From positions 1 through 13,676 of the forward strand of contig CATEEE010000249.1 in assembly GCA_949499045.1 (NCBI GenBank): a DNA stretch of 13,676 bases, in the 5' to 3' direction. The DNA is from Marinobacterium sp. xm-d-530 (GTDB taxonomy: Bacteria > Pseudomonadota > Gammaproteobacteria > Pseudomonadales > Balneatricaceae). Positions 6,489 through 13,676 of this stretch are shown in pieces. Numbering within the stretch: position 1 is the stretch's first letter; every line of letters starts with the position of its first letter. Made by a program: the position numbers and the translations under genes. Below the pieces are notes generated by a model. The model ran no database searches. It was not told the origin of the DNA and saw only the letters and a program-made list of their open reading frames with translations.

Positions 6489-7165
6489 GTTCTACTCTGC
6501 AGCTGTTTAGACAGACCTTTAAGCGAGATTTGACGCTAGCATTTCGTCGTAAAAGTGAGCTGGTAAACCCGCTTATATTCTTTTTAATCGTAGCGTCACT
6601 GTTTCCAATCGGTGTTAGCCCAGAACCCAATTTTCTCTCCCAGTTAGCACCTGGCCTTGTCTGGGTGGCCGCTCTGTTGGCAACACTGCTTTCGATGGAG
6701 ACACTCTTTAAATCGGATTACGAAGATGGTTCATTAGAGCAGTTACTCCTTTCGCCTCAGCCGGTCTTTTTGGTGGTGCTTTCCAAAGTGCTGGCGCACT
6801 GGCTGCTATCAGGCTTGGCGCTGACCATAGTGGCACCCTTGCTAGGCGTCATGTTGTTTCTGCCGTCTGAGGGAATGCCCGGGTTGATGCTCAGTCTATT
6901 ACTGGGCACCCCAACACTGTCATTGATTGGCGCTATAGGTGCTGCATTAACGGTAGGTTTACGTCGCGGCGGCGTGTTGATCTCTCTTTTGGTGCTGCCG
7001 TTGTACATCCCGGTGCTCATTTTTGGCTCAAGTGCCGTACAAGCAGCAGTCACAGGTTTGCCTCTTGACGGTTATTTAGCACTGTTGGGGGCTATGTTGG
7101 CATTGGCATTAGCATTGGCACCGATTGCGGCCGGTGCTGCATTACGAATTTCAGTGAGTGGATAA
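6485..7165 (+). CDS. ccmB: CcmB, membrane subunit of the CcmABCD complex
   Basis: A 226-residue inner-membrane protein with about six hydrophobic helices, the normal size for CcmB. Characteristic parts are the N-terminal RQTFKRDLTLAFRRKSELVNP stretch before helix 1 (about 8-28) and the PLYIPVLIFGSSAV segment in a late helix. CcmB is the permease-like partner of CcmA; the complex does not export haem but uses ATP to free holo-CcmE. The start is the ATG inside an ATGA overlap with the ccmA stop, preceded by GGGAG (6472-6476) at 8 bases; a GTG three codons earlier falls inside that site and is unlikely. Confidence 0.95.
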   Translation: MSSTLQLFRQTFKRDLTLAFRRKSELVNPLIFFLIVASLFPIGVSPEPNFLSQLAPGLVWVAALLATLLSMETLFKSDYEDGSLEQLLLSPQPVFLVVLSKVLAHWLLSGLALTIVAPLLGVMLFLPSEGMPGLMLSLLLGTPTLSLIGAIGAALTVGLRRGGVLISLLVLPLYIPVLIFGSSAVQAAVTGLPLDGYLALLGAMLALALALAPIAAGAALRISVSG

Positions 7166-7170
7166 AAGTT

Positions 7171-7920
7171 ATGGCTAGTAGTTGGTTACCTCGTTGGTTC
7201 TATCAGTTGGCATCACCGCGTTGGTGTTACTCGATTACCGGTAAATTAATCCCTTGGTTTGCGGCCACGGGCGGTCTGCTGTTTTTGGTCGGGCTTATTT
7301 GGGGGCTGGCGTTTGCGCCGTCGGATTATCAGCAGGGTAATAGTTTCCGAATTATCTACTTGCATGTTCCAACCGCTATTCTGGCGCAAAGCTTCTACAT
7401 GATGATGGCGATTGCCGGTGCGATTGGTCTGATCTGGAAAATGAAGGTTGCCGATATGGTGGCTAAATCCGTGGCACCACTGGGTGCAGCTTTGGCTGTA
7501 TTAGCACTCGCAACCGGTGCGATTTGGGGTAAACCGACTTGGGGCTCTTGGTGGGTTTGGGATGCGCGTTTAACCTCTATGTTGGTGCTTCTATTCCTCT
7601 ACTTGGGTGTAATGGCGCTTAACTCTGCTATTGAAAGTGAAACGACGGCCGCTAAATCAACAGCTGTATTAGCCTTGGTGGGACTCGTTAATATTCCGAT
7701 CATTAAGTACTCAGTGGAGTGGTGGAATACACTGCATCAGCCGGCCACTTTTAAACTAACAGAGAAACCGGCTATGCCTGCTGAGATGTGGATACCGCTT
7801 TTGGTGATGGTGATTGCACTCTATTTGTTATTTGGTCTGGCGATGATGTTACGCCTGCGCAATGAAATCCTCAGACGCGAACGACGCGCTGGTTGGGTAA
7901 AAGAGCTTCTCGGTAGTTAA
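7171..7920 (+). CDS. ccmC: CcmC, haem-delivery protein of the WWD family
   Basis: A 249-residue protein with six predicted transmembrane helices. The tryptophan-rich WWD motif WGSWWVWD (124-131) and two flanking histidines, His65 (YLHVP) and His189 (TLHQP), form the external haem site. CcmC presents haem to CcmE and is sufficient for attaching it covalently to the CcmE histidine. The gene begins 5 bases after the ccmB stop; the ribosome site is weak (GAGTGGA region), so translation is likely coupled to ccmB. Length and motifs match the family with nothing missing. Confidence 0.96.
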   Translation: MASSWLPRWFYQLASPRWCYSITGKLIPWFAATGGLLFLVGLIWGLAFAPSDYQQGNSFRIIYLHVPTAILAQSFYMMMAIAGAIGLIWKMKVADMVAKSVAPLGAALAVLALATGAIWGKPTWGSWWVWDARLTSMLVLLFLYLGVMALNSAIESETTAAKSTAVLALVGLVNIPIIKYSVEWWNTLHQPATFKLTEKPAMPAEMWIPLLVMVIALYLLFGLAMMLRLRNEILRRERRAGWVKELLGS

Positions 7921-7975
7921 GGTTTGCGTCAGAAAATGACACTACCTTACAGCCAACTCAAATTTTAGGTGAACT

Positions 7976-8155
7976 ATGGCGTTTGAAACCTTTGCAGATT
8001 TTTTAAATATGGGCGGTCATGGCCTGTATGTTTGGTTAAGTTATGGTCTGGGTCTGCTGACCATCGCACTCTGTATTTATTTACCTGTCATTCAAGGCCG
8101 CGAGACTCGTCGAACTCTTCGCCGCCGCATTCAACGTGAAAGTATTAAGTCATGA
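7976..8155 (+). CDS. ccmD: CcmD, small membrane subunit
   Basis: A 59-residue single-pass protein, easily missed because of its size. It starts MAFETFADFLNMGGHG, has one helix (about 17-38) containing the family-typical GLYVWLSYGLGLLT stretch, and ends in an arginine-rich cytoplasmic tail (42-55). In other bacteria CcmD joins the CcmABC complex and helps release holo-CcmE. AGGTGA (7967-7972) provides the ribosome site, 3-7 bases before the ATG. The stop codon overlaps the start of ccmE (ATGA at 8152-8155). The location between ccmC and ccmE is the conserved one. The 55 bases before it, after ccmC, hold no other feature I can see. Confidence 0.93.
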   Translation: MAFETFADFLNMGGHGLYVWLSYGLGLLTIALCIYLPVIQGRETRRTLRRRIQRESIKS

Positions 8156-8613
8156 ATCCAAAACGTAAAAAGCGATTAATCATTGTTCTTATGATTGTCT
8201 TTGGCGCCAGTGCTGCGATCGGCCTGACGATGTATGCACTGAGTCAAAATATCAATCTATTCTACTCACCCACTCAGATAGCCAAGGGTGAAGCGCCAGC
8301 GGAAACCCGTATTCGTGCAGGGGGTATGGTGGTTGAGGGCAGTGTCAAACGCGACCCAGAATCGTTGCTAGTCACCTTTGAAGTGACGGATTACGAGAAC
8401 AAAGTTGCCGTTCAATACAGCGGGATTCTTCCTGATCTATTCCGTGAGGGGCAGGGTATTGTCGCGCAAGGTAAGCTGGATGCATCTGGCACTCTGCAAG
8501 CGGTTGAAGTGTTAGCAAAGCACGATGAAAACTATATGCCGCCTGAAGTTGCAGAAGCTTTACAGAAGAGCGGCAAGATGCCTTTGCCTTCAAAAGAGGA
8601 GTTCAATAAGTGA
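8152..8613 (+). CDS. ccmE: CcmE, periplasmic haem chaperone
   Basis: A 153-residue protein: basic N-terminus (NPKRKKR), one membrane anchor (about 8-30) and a periplasmic beta-barrel (OB-like) domain. The haem-attachment motif LAKHDENYMPPEV places the covalent haem ligand at His124 and the axial Tyr at 128, equivalent to His130/Tyr134 of E. coli CcmE. It receives haem from CcmC and passes it to CcmF. The HxxxY form shows this is the standard, not the archaeal-type Cys, variant. The ATG overlaps the ccmD stop; the TGA overlaps the GTG of ccmF. Confidence 0.96.
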   Translation: MNPKRKKRLIIVLMIVFGASAAIGLTMYALSQNINLFYSPTQIAKGEAPAETRIRAGGMVVEGSVKRDPESLLVTFEVTDYENKVAVQYSGILPDLFREGQGIVAQGKLDASGTLQAVEVLAKHDENYMPPEVAEALQKSGKMPLPSKEEFNK

Positions 8614-10571
8614 TTGTAGAACTGGGTACATTTTCATTAATTCTTGCTTTCTTTTTGAGTGTTCTGTTGTCGATAGTGCCGATGGTTGGAGCACAGCGTT
8701 CCAGTTTGTTGCTGGTCAGCTACGCACGCCCTTTGACGATCGGCGTAACTTTTTTTGTCGGTTTAGCGTTCGCGATTTTGGTGAATGCGTTTTTAACCAA
8801 CGACTTTAGTGTCCAGTACGTTGCCAATCACTCCAATACAGCGTTGCCTTGGTATTATCGCTTTAGCGCTGTATGGGGAGGGCATGAAGGTTCCCTTCTC
8901 TTGTGGGTGCTTACACTGGCAGGTTGGACTTTGGCCGTTGCACTTAAGAGTAAAGCACTGCCATTGGATATCATCGGTCGTGTATTAGGTGTTCTTGGCA
9001 TTATCAATGCGGGTTTCCTCTCTTTTGTTATTTTTACCTCCAGTCCTTTCGAACGATTGCTTCCACGGGCTCCAGCAGAGGGTGCCGACCTCAATCCACT
9101 TCTTCAGGATTTTGGTTTGATTGTACATCCGCCAATGCTCTACATGGGGTATGTCGGTTTTGCTGTTGCCTTTGCCTTTGCCATTGCGGCGCTGTTGAGC
9201 GGTCGTATGGATGCTGCATGGGCGCGTTGGTCACGCCCATGGACGAACGTCGCTTGGGCATTCCTAACGCTAGGTATTGCACTGGGCAGTTGGTGGGCAT
9301 ACTACGAACTGGGTTGGGGCGGCTGGTGGTTCTGGGATCCGGTTGAAAACGCATCGTTGATGCCCTGGTTGGTTGGTACAGCCTTGATCCACAGTCTGGC
9401 GGTAACTGAAAAGCGTGGCGTGTTCAAAAGCTGGACACTACTGCTTGCGATTTTTGCATTCTCACTCAGTCTGTTAGGGACCTTCTTGGTTCGTTCGGGT
9501 GTTCTAACGTCGGTGCATGCGTTTGCTTCCGATCCGGCTCGTGGCTTCTACATTCTGGTGATGCTTGCGGTTGCTGTCGGGGGATCGCTTCTCCTTTATG
9601 GAATTCGTGCTGCTCAGGTTAAAAGTGACTCTAGCTTTACTCTGGTCTCGCGTGAGACCTTGCTGCTGGTCAATAACGTGTTGTTGACAGTGATCGCATT
9701 TACCGTGCTGCTAGGCACTCTATACCCTCTGCTTATTGATGCGCTGGGTATGGGTAAAATGTCAGTTGGACCTCCCTACTTTAATGCATTGACGGTGCCT
9801 TTAGGCGCAATGTTAATGGTTGCACTGGGTGTTGGTGCGTTAGTGCGTTGGCGTCAAACCGATGCGTCTCAACTGCTTAAACGATTGATTGGCCCGCTGG
9901 TTCTAGCCGTAGTGTTTGGCATCACAACCATGATGATTCGTGGTGGCGAGGGTTGGGATCACTGGACCTATGTTGGCATCATTCTGGCCTATTGGATCGT
10001 CTTCTGTGCTCTTGTAGATCTCTACGATCGTGCCGGTAAACGTTCAGGTTCACTGATTGCATCTCTGAAAAAATTGCCTCGTGCCTACTGGGGTATGCAT
10101 TTGGCACACCTAGGTATGGCGGTGCTTGCTGTTGGGGTCGCGATGGTCTCTGCGTTTACCGAACATCGTGATTTGCGCATGGCCCCCGGTGATCGTCAAG
10201 AAGTGGGTGAGTATGTATTTGAGTTCAAAGGAATCGAGCAGGTTCAAGGGCCGAACTACACCTCGGATAAGGGTGTGATTAACGTCTATCAAGATGGTGA
10301 ACTCTACGAAGTCATGACGCCTGAAAAACGTCTCTATACGGCTCGTGGCAACGTGATGACGGAAGCGTCGATCGATGCCGGTCTTTTCAGGGATCTCTAT
10401 GTTGCATTGGGCGAGCCTCTAGAGGGTGGTGCTTGGGCGATACGTCTGCAGTTTAAACCCTATGTTCGCTGGCTCTGGTTAGGCGGTCTGTTGATGACCT
10501 TTGGTGGTTTCCTTGCCGCCATGGATAAACGCTACCGCAAGATGTCACAGCGCGATGCGAAAATGGCCTAA
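8610..10571 (+). CDS. ccmF: CcmF, cytochrome c haem lyase core subunit
   Basis: A 653-residue polytopic membrane protein close to the usual length (E. coli ~647). It has the WGGHEGSLLLW block (89-99), the conserved WWD motif WGGWWFWD (236-243), a PxxM-type segment after RDLRMAPGD, and a large periplasmic domain near the C-terminus followed by a last helix (about 620-637). CcmF takes haem from holo-CcmE and, with CcmH/CcmI, attaches it to the CXXCH motif of apocytochrome c. The start is GTG at 8610, inside a GTGA overlap with the ccmE stop, with AGAGGAG (8595-8601) 8 bases upstream. Confidence 0.97.
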   Translation: MIVELGTFSLILAFFLSVLLSIVPMVGAQRSSLLLVSYARPLTIGVTFFVGLAFAILVNAFLTNDFSVQYVANHSNTALPWYYRFSAVWGGHEGSLLLWVLTLAGWTLAVALKSKALPLDIIGRVLGVLGIINAGFLSFVIFTSSPFERLLPRAPAEGADLNPLLQDFGLIVHPPMLYMGYVGFAVAFAFAIAALLSGRMDAAWARWSRPWTNVAWAFLTLGIALGSWWAYYELGWGGWWFWDPVENASLMPWLVGTALIHSLAVTEKRGVFKSWTLLLAIFAFSLSLLGTFLVRSGVLTSVHAFASDPARGFYILVMLAVAVGGSLLLYGIRAAQVKSDSSFTLVSRETLLLVNNVLLTVIAFTVLLGTLYPLLIDALGMGKMSVGPPYFNALTVPLGAMLMVALGVGALVRWRQTDASQLLKRLIGPLVLAVVFGITTMMIRGGEGWDHWTYVGIILAYWIVFCALVDLYDRAGKRSGSLIASLKKLPRAYWGMHLAHLGMAVLAVGVAMVSAFTEHRDLRMAPGDRQEVGEYVFEFKGIEQVQGPNYTSDKGVINVYQDGELYEVMTPEKRLYTARGNVMTEASIDAGLFRDLYVALGEPLEGGAWAIRLQFKPYVRWLWLGGLLMTFGGFLAAMDKRYRKMSQRDAKMA

Positions 10572-10580
10572 GGATTCGTC

Positions 10581-11114
10581 ATGAAGAAACTGTTTCTATT
10601 TGCTCCTCTGGCGCTGTTTCTTGGTTTGGGTTTCTTCCTGTGGAAGGGCCTCTATCTAGATCCCCGCGAACTCCCTTCGGCGCTGTTGGATAAGCCAATG
10701 CCTGAGTTTGAATTGACCTCTGTGACTGATCCTAGTCGTAAGCTAACTGTGGCCGATTTTAAAGGCGACATCGCGCTAGTGAATGTCTGGGCGACCTGGT
10801 GTCCGACCTGTAAAGAGGAGCACGCTTTCCTAAATCAGTTGGCCAGTCAGGGCGTCACCATTTACGGCATCAACTATAAAGATGATTTAACCAAAGCGAA
10901 TGACTGGTTGCGTCGCTACCTCGATCCGTACAAAGAGGTTGTGTTTGATCCACAAGGGCGTCTTGGCTTAGATCTAGGCGTTTACGGTGCTCCGGAGACC
11001 TATGTGATTGATCAGCAGGGTGTGATTCGTTACCGCCATGTCGGTGCCGTGGATGCAACTGTGTGGCAGGATCTTTCGTCAGTCATAGAGACCATCAAGG
11101 GTGAAGCCTCATGA
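10581..11114 (+). CDS. ccmG: CcmG (DsbE), membrane-anchored thioredoxin-like reductase
   Basis: A 177-residue protein with one N-terminal anchor (about 4-22) and a periplasmic thioredoxin fold. The redox site is WCPTC (Cys74, Cys77), and the cis-Pro loop is GAPET (Pro138). The acidic GINYKDD segment (96-102) is typical of CcmG. It keeps the CXXCH cysteines of apocytochrome c reduced, receiving electrons through DsbD/CcdA, which is not in this window. AAGGA (10570-10574) lies 6 bases before the ATG. The stop overlaps the ccmH ATG. Confidence 0.96.
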   Translation: MKKLFLFAPLALFLGLGFFLWKGLYLDPRELPSALLDKPMPEFELTSVTDPSRKLTVADFKGDIALVNVWATWCPTCKEEHAFLNQLASQGVTIYGINYKDDLTKANDWLRRYLDPYKEVVFDPQGRLGLDLGVYGAPETYVIDQQGVIRYRHVGAVDATVWQDLSSVIETIKGEAS

Positions 11115-11569
11115 TTCGCGCACTCTTTTTGCTGGTTCTGTTTTCGACGTCTAGCTTCGCGGCCATTGATGCTCACAACTTCAAGTCTGTAGAAGATGAG
11201 AAACGTTTTCATGCCTTAGCGGCTGAGTTGCGTTGTCCTAAGTGTCAAAACCAGAACATAGCCGATTCGGATTCACCCATCGCCAAGGACCTTCGCACCG
11301 AAGTGTTTCGTTTGATTGATGAAGGTGCTGAAGACGAGTCGATCATCGATTTTATGGTGACCCGTTACGGTGACTTTGTTCTCTACCGCCCCAAAATGAA
11401 CAGCCAGACTTGGTTGTTATGGAATGGTCCGTTTTTGGTATTAGGTTTCGGGGTTTTAGTCATTTTAGCGGTTGTTTGGCAGCGTCGTTCACGTCGAAAA
11501 GTCAGTGAAGCAGCGCTCAGCTCTGATGATCAGGCGCGTCTTGATGCGCTATTAAAACAGGATAAATAG
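11111..11569 (+). CDS. ccmH: CcmH, thiol-handling subunit of the haem lyase
   Basis: A 152-residue protein with a signal peptide (cleavage likely after SSFA, residue 17), a small periplasmic three-helix domain with the redox motif LRCPKC (40-45; Cys42, Cys45), one membrane helix (about 103-123) and a cytoplasmic tail. Proteins of this family interact with apocytochrome c cysteines and CcmG. This is the short form, with the TPR part encoded separately as ccmI, as in Pseudomonas and unlike the fused E. coli CcmH. The ATG lies in an ATGA overlap with ccmG. Confidence 0.95.
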   Translation: MIRALFLLVLFSTSSFAAIDAHNFKSVEDEKRFHALAAELRCPKCQNQNIADSDSPIAKDLRTEVFRLIDEGAEDESIIDFMVTRYGDFVLYRPKMNSQTWLLWNGPFLVLGFGVLVILAVVWQRRSRRKVSEAALSSDDQARLDALLKQDK

Positions 11570-11571
11570 TA

Positions 11572-12819
11572 ATGTTGTATTTGTGGTTGGGTGTTGCGCT
11601 GTTATCAGTCGTCGCGATTCTGTTTGTCATCTATCCTGTCTGGAAACAGTTCAAAGATAAAGTCGATACGGTCGTTACTTCAGACCCGCAACGGGATAAC
11701 GTCGAAGTATTCAAAGATCGTCTTCAGGAGTTGGAACAAGAGGTCGCATCAGGCTCCCTGTTACAGGAAGACTTTGTCGTTCTTAAAACAGAGCTTGAAA
11801 AGAATTTGTTGATCGATGCCAGCACGGAAAGTACCTCTCTAAGCTCGCAATCGATCTCAACTAAACAGTTTATGGCTGCCTCGTTTATTGCTTTAGTGGT
11901 CGTAGCTGCTTCACTGGGGCTCTATGCCAAAGTGGGTAGTGCGCCGGCTTTAGAGGTCGCTCTAAATATGTCTGAAGATCCATTTGAGGGTCGCGAGCCA
12001 ACGTTGCAAGAGGCGATTGATCAGCTACGTAAAGAGCTTGAGTTGCAACCGGCTAACCCAGAAGGTTGGTACCTGTTAGCCAGCACGCTAATGGGCCAGC
12101 AAGATTATCAGGGTGCGCTAGAAGCTTACCAAAATACCTTAGCCTACCTCACGCCTCAGGATGTTCAGTATGCGACAGTGATGGGGCAGTTGGCGCAGTC
12201 AATGTTCTTCGTGGCGGGTGGTATGACCCCAGAGGTTCGCGATCAGGTTGATAAAACCCTAGCGGCTGAGCCTTTTGAAATCACCGCGCTGGGTATTTTG
12301 GGTATTGATGCTTTTGAGCGTAAAGCCTACCGCGATGCGATTGGTTTCTGGTCGAAAGCACTGATTAACTCGGAAGGTTCGTCCGCTCAGTCGTTGCAGA
12401 ACGGCGTTGAGCGTGCTCGAAATGAGTTAATCGCCTTGGGTGAAGATGTCAGCGATATTGAAATGCCTGCGATGGCAGCTATACCGGTTAAAGTCTCAGT
12501 GGCTGCTGAACTGCTCGCTAATGTGCCTGCAGAGACGCCAGTCTTCATTGTCGCTCGTCCTCTAGAGGGTGGTATGCCATTGGCAGGTGTGCGTTTAACG
12601 GCTGCTGATTTGCCGGCTGAGTTGGTGTTGAGCGATGCGGATGCGATGACACCACAAGCCCGTCTATCGGGTTATGAGACGGTCTCAGTGAGCGCACGAA
12701 TCAGTCTTAGTGGCAATGTCTCCCCACAACCTGGCGATATGATTGCGGAAATCACTGATATCCCTACAAAAGGTTTGTCTCAACCACTAGAAATAGTGGT
12801 CTCTGAAGTTGTAAAGTAG
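11572..12819 (+). CDS. ccmI: CcmI, apocytochrome c chaperone with TPR domain
   Basis: A 415-residue protein in the usual layout for the family: helix 1 (about 3-22), a cytoplasmic coiled-coil-like loop (about 43-80, LQELEQEVASGSLL), helix 2 (about 99-119), then a periplasmic TPR region (about 144-270; the LRKELELQPANPEGWYLLAS unit is clear) and a C-terminal beta-rich domain (about 300-412). CcmI binds the C-terminal helix of apocytochrome c and delivers it to CcmF/CcmH. It begins 2 bases after the ccmH stop. Near its 3' end the DNA can form a 7-bp hairpin with a GAAA loop (12783-12800). It ends the ccm operon; no terminator follows. Confidence 0.93.
   Translation: MLYLWLGVALLSVVAILFVIYPVWKQFKDKVDTVVTSDPQRDNVEVFKDRLQELEQEVASGSLLQEDFVVLKTELEKNLLIDASTESTSLSSQSISTKQFMAASFIALVVVAASLGLYAKVGSAPALEVALNMSEDPFEGREPTLQEAIDQLRKELELQPANPEGWYLLASTLMGQQDYQGALEAYQNTLAYLTPQDVQYATVMGQLAQSMFFVAGGMTPEVRDQVDKTLAAEPFEITALGILGIDAFERKAYRDAIGFWSKALINSEGSSAQSLQNGVERARNELIALGEDVSDIEMPAMAAIPVKVSVAAELLANVPAETPVFIVARPLEGGMPLAGVRLTAADLPAELVLSDADAMTPQARLSGYETVSVSARISLSGNVSPQPGDMIAEITDIPTKGLSQPLEIVVSEVVK
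12783..12800 (+). other. Short hairpin with GAAA loop inside the end of ccmI
   Basis: ACCACTA (12783-12789) and TAGTGGT (12794-12800) are perfect complements around GAAA, a GNRA-type tetraloop. It lies 17 bases before the ccmI stop and is not followed by a T run, so it is not a typical terminator. It might stabilise the 3' end of the ccm transcript or be a by-product of the coding sequence. Confidence 0.3.
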
Positions 12820-12866
12820 GGGATTATATAAAAGCATAAACATCAGTGGTTCAAGGATAGCGTTTA

Positions 12867-13676
<810 letters not shown>

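Overview
The window reads as a continuous piece of gammaproteobacterial chromosome, probably from a marine, Oceanospirillales/Pseudomonas-like lineage. I infer this from the gene families (a CrbS/MxtR-type sensor kinase, a DUF4212 plus VC_2705-type symporter pair, a complete system I ccm operon, and a ZipA N-terminus like that of Pseudomonas), moderate GC content and conventional Shine-Dalgarno sites. No mobile element, rRNA, tRNA or CRISPR array is visible. Two genes run off the edges: the SLC5-type sensor kinase at the left and zipA at the right.

Region 1 (1-5755) is a transport and signalling cluster. On the minus strand is the N-terminal transporter-like domain of a sensor histidine kinase. 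Across a 274-base divergent control region with two palindromes lie, on the plus strand, a two-helix DUF4212 subunit and a large sodium:solute symporter, closed by a clear intrinsic terminator. After a 230-base spacer carrying two further inverted repeats come a three-module protein (cNMP-binding-like fold, CBS pair, DUF294 nucleotidyltransferase) and a DnaQ-like DEDDh exonuclease. The likely theme is acetate or short-chain organic acid sensing and uptake. The roles of the last two proteins are not established and are the least understood part of the window.

Region 2 (5756-12819) is a complete cytochrome c maturation operon, ccmABCDEFGHI, headed by a strong sigma-70-like promoter with a consensus TATAAT box. 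CcmABCD load and release haem on CcmE (haem-binding His124). CcmG reduces and CcmH handles apocytochrome thiols. CcmF and CcmI complete ligation and chaperone apocytochrome. ccmD (59 aa) is present in its expected place. Several junctions are 4-base start/stop overlaps, implying translational coupling.

Region 3 (12867-13676) is the start of zipA, a membrane-anchored FtsZ-binding division protein. Its linker here is very acidic, made of hexapeptide repeats and then a run of Glu-Pro encoded by a perfect hexanucleotide repeat that continues past the window edge. zipA directly follows ccmI instead of smc, the neighbour I know from Pseudomonas.
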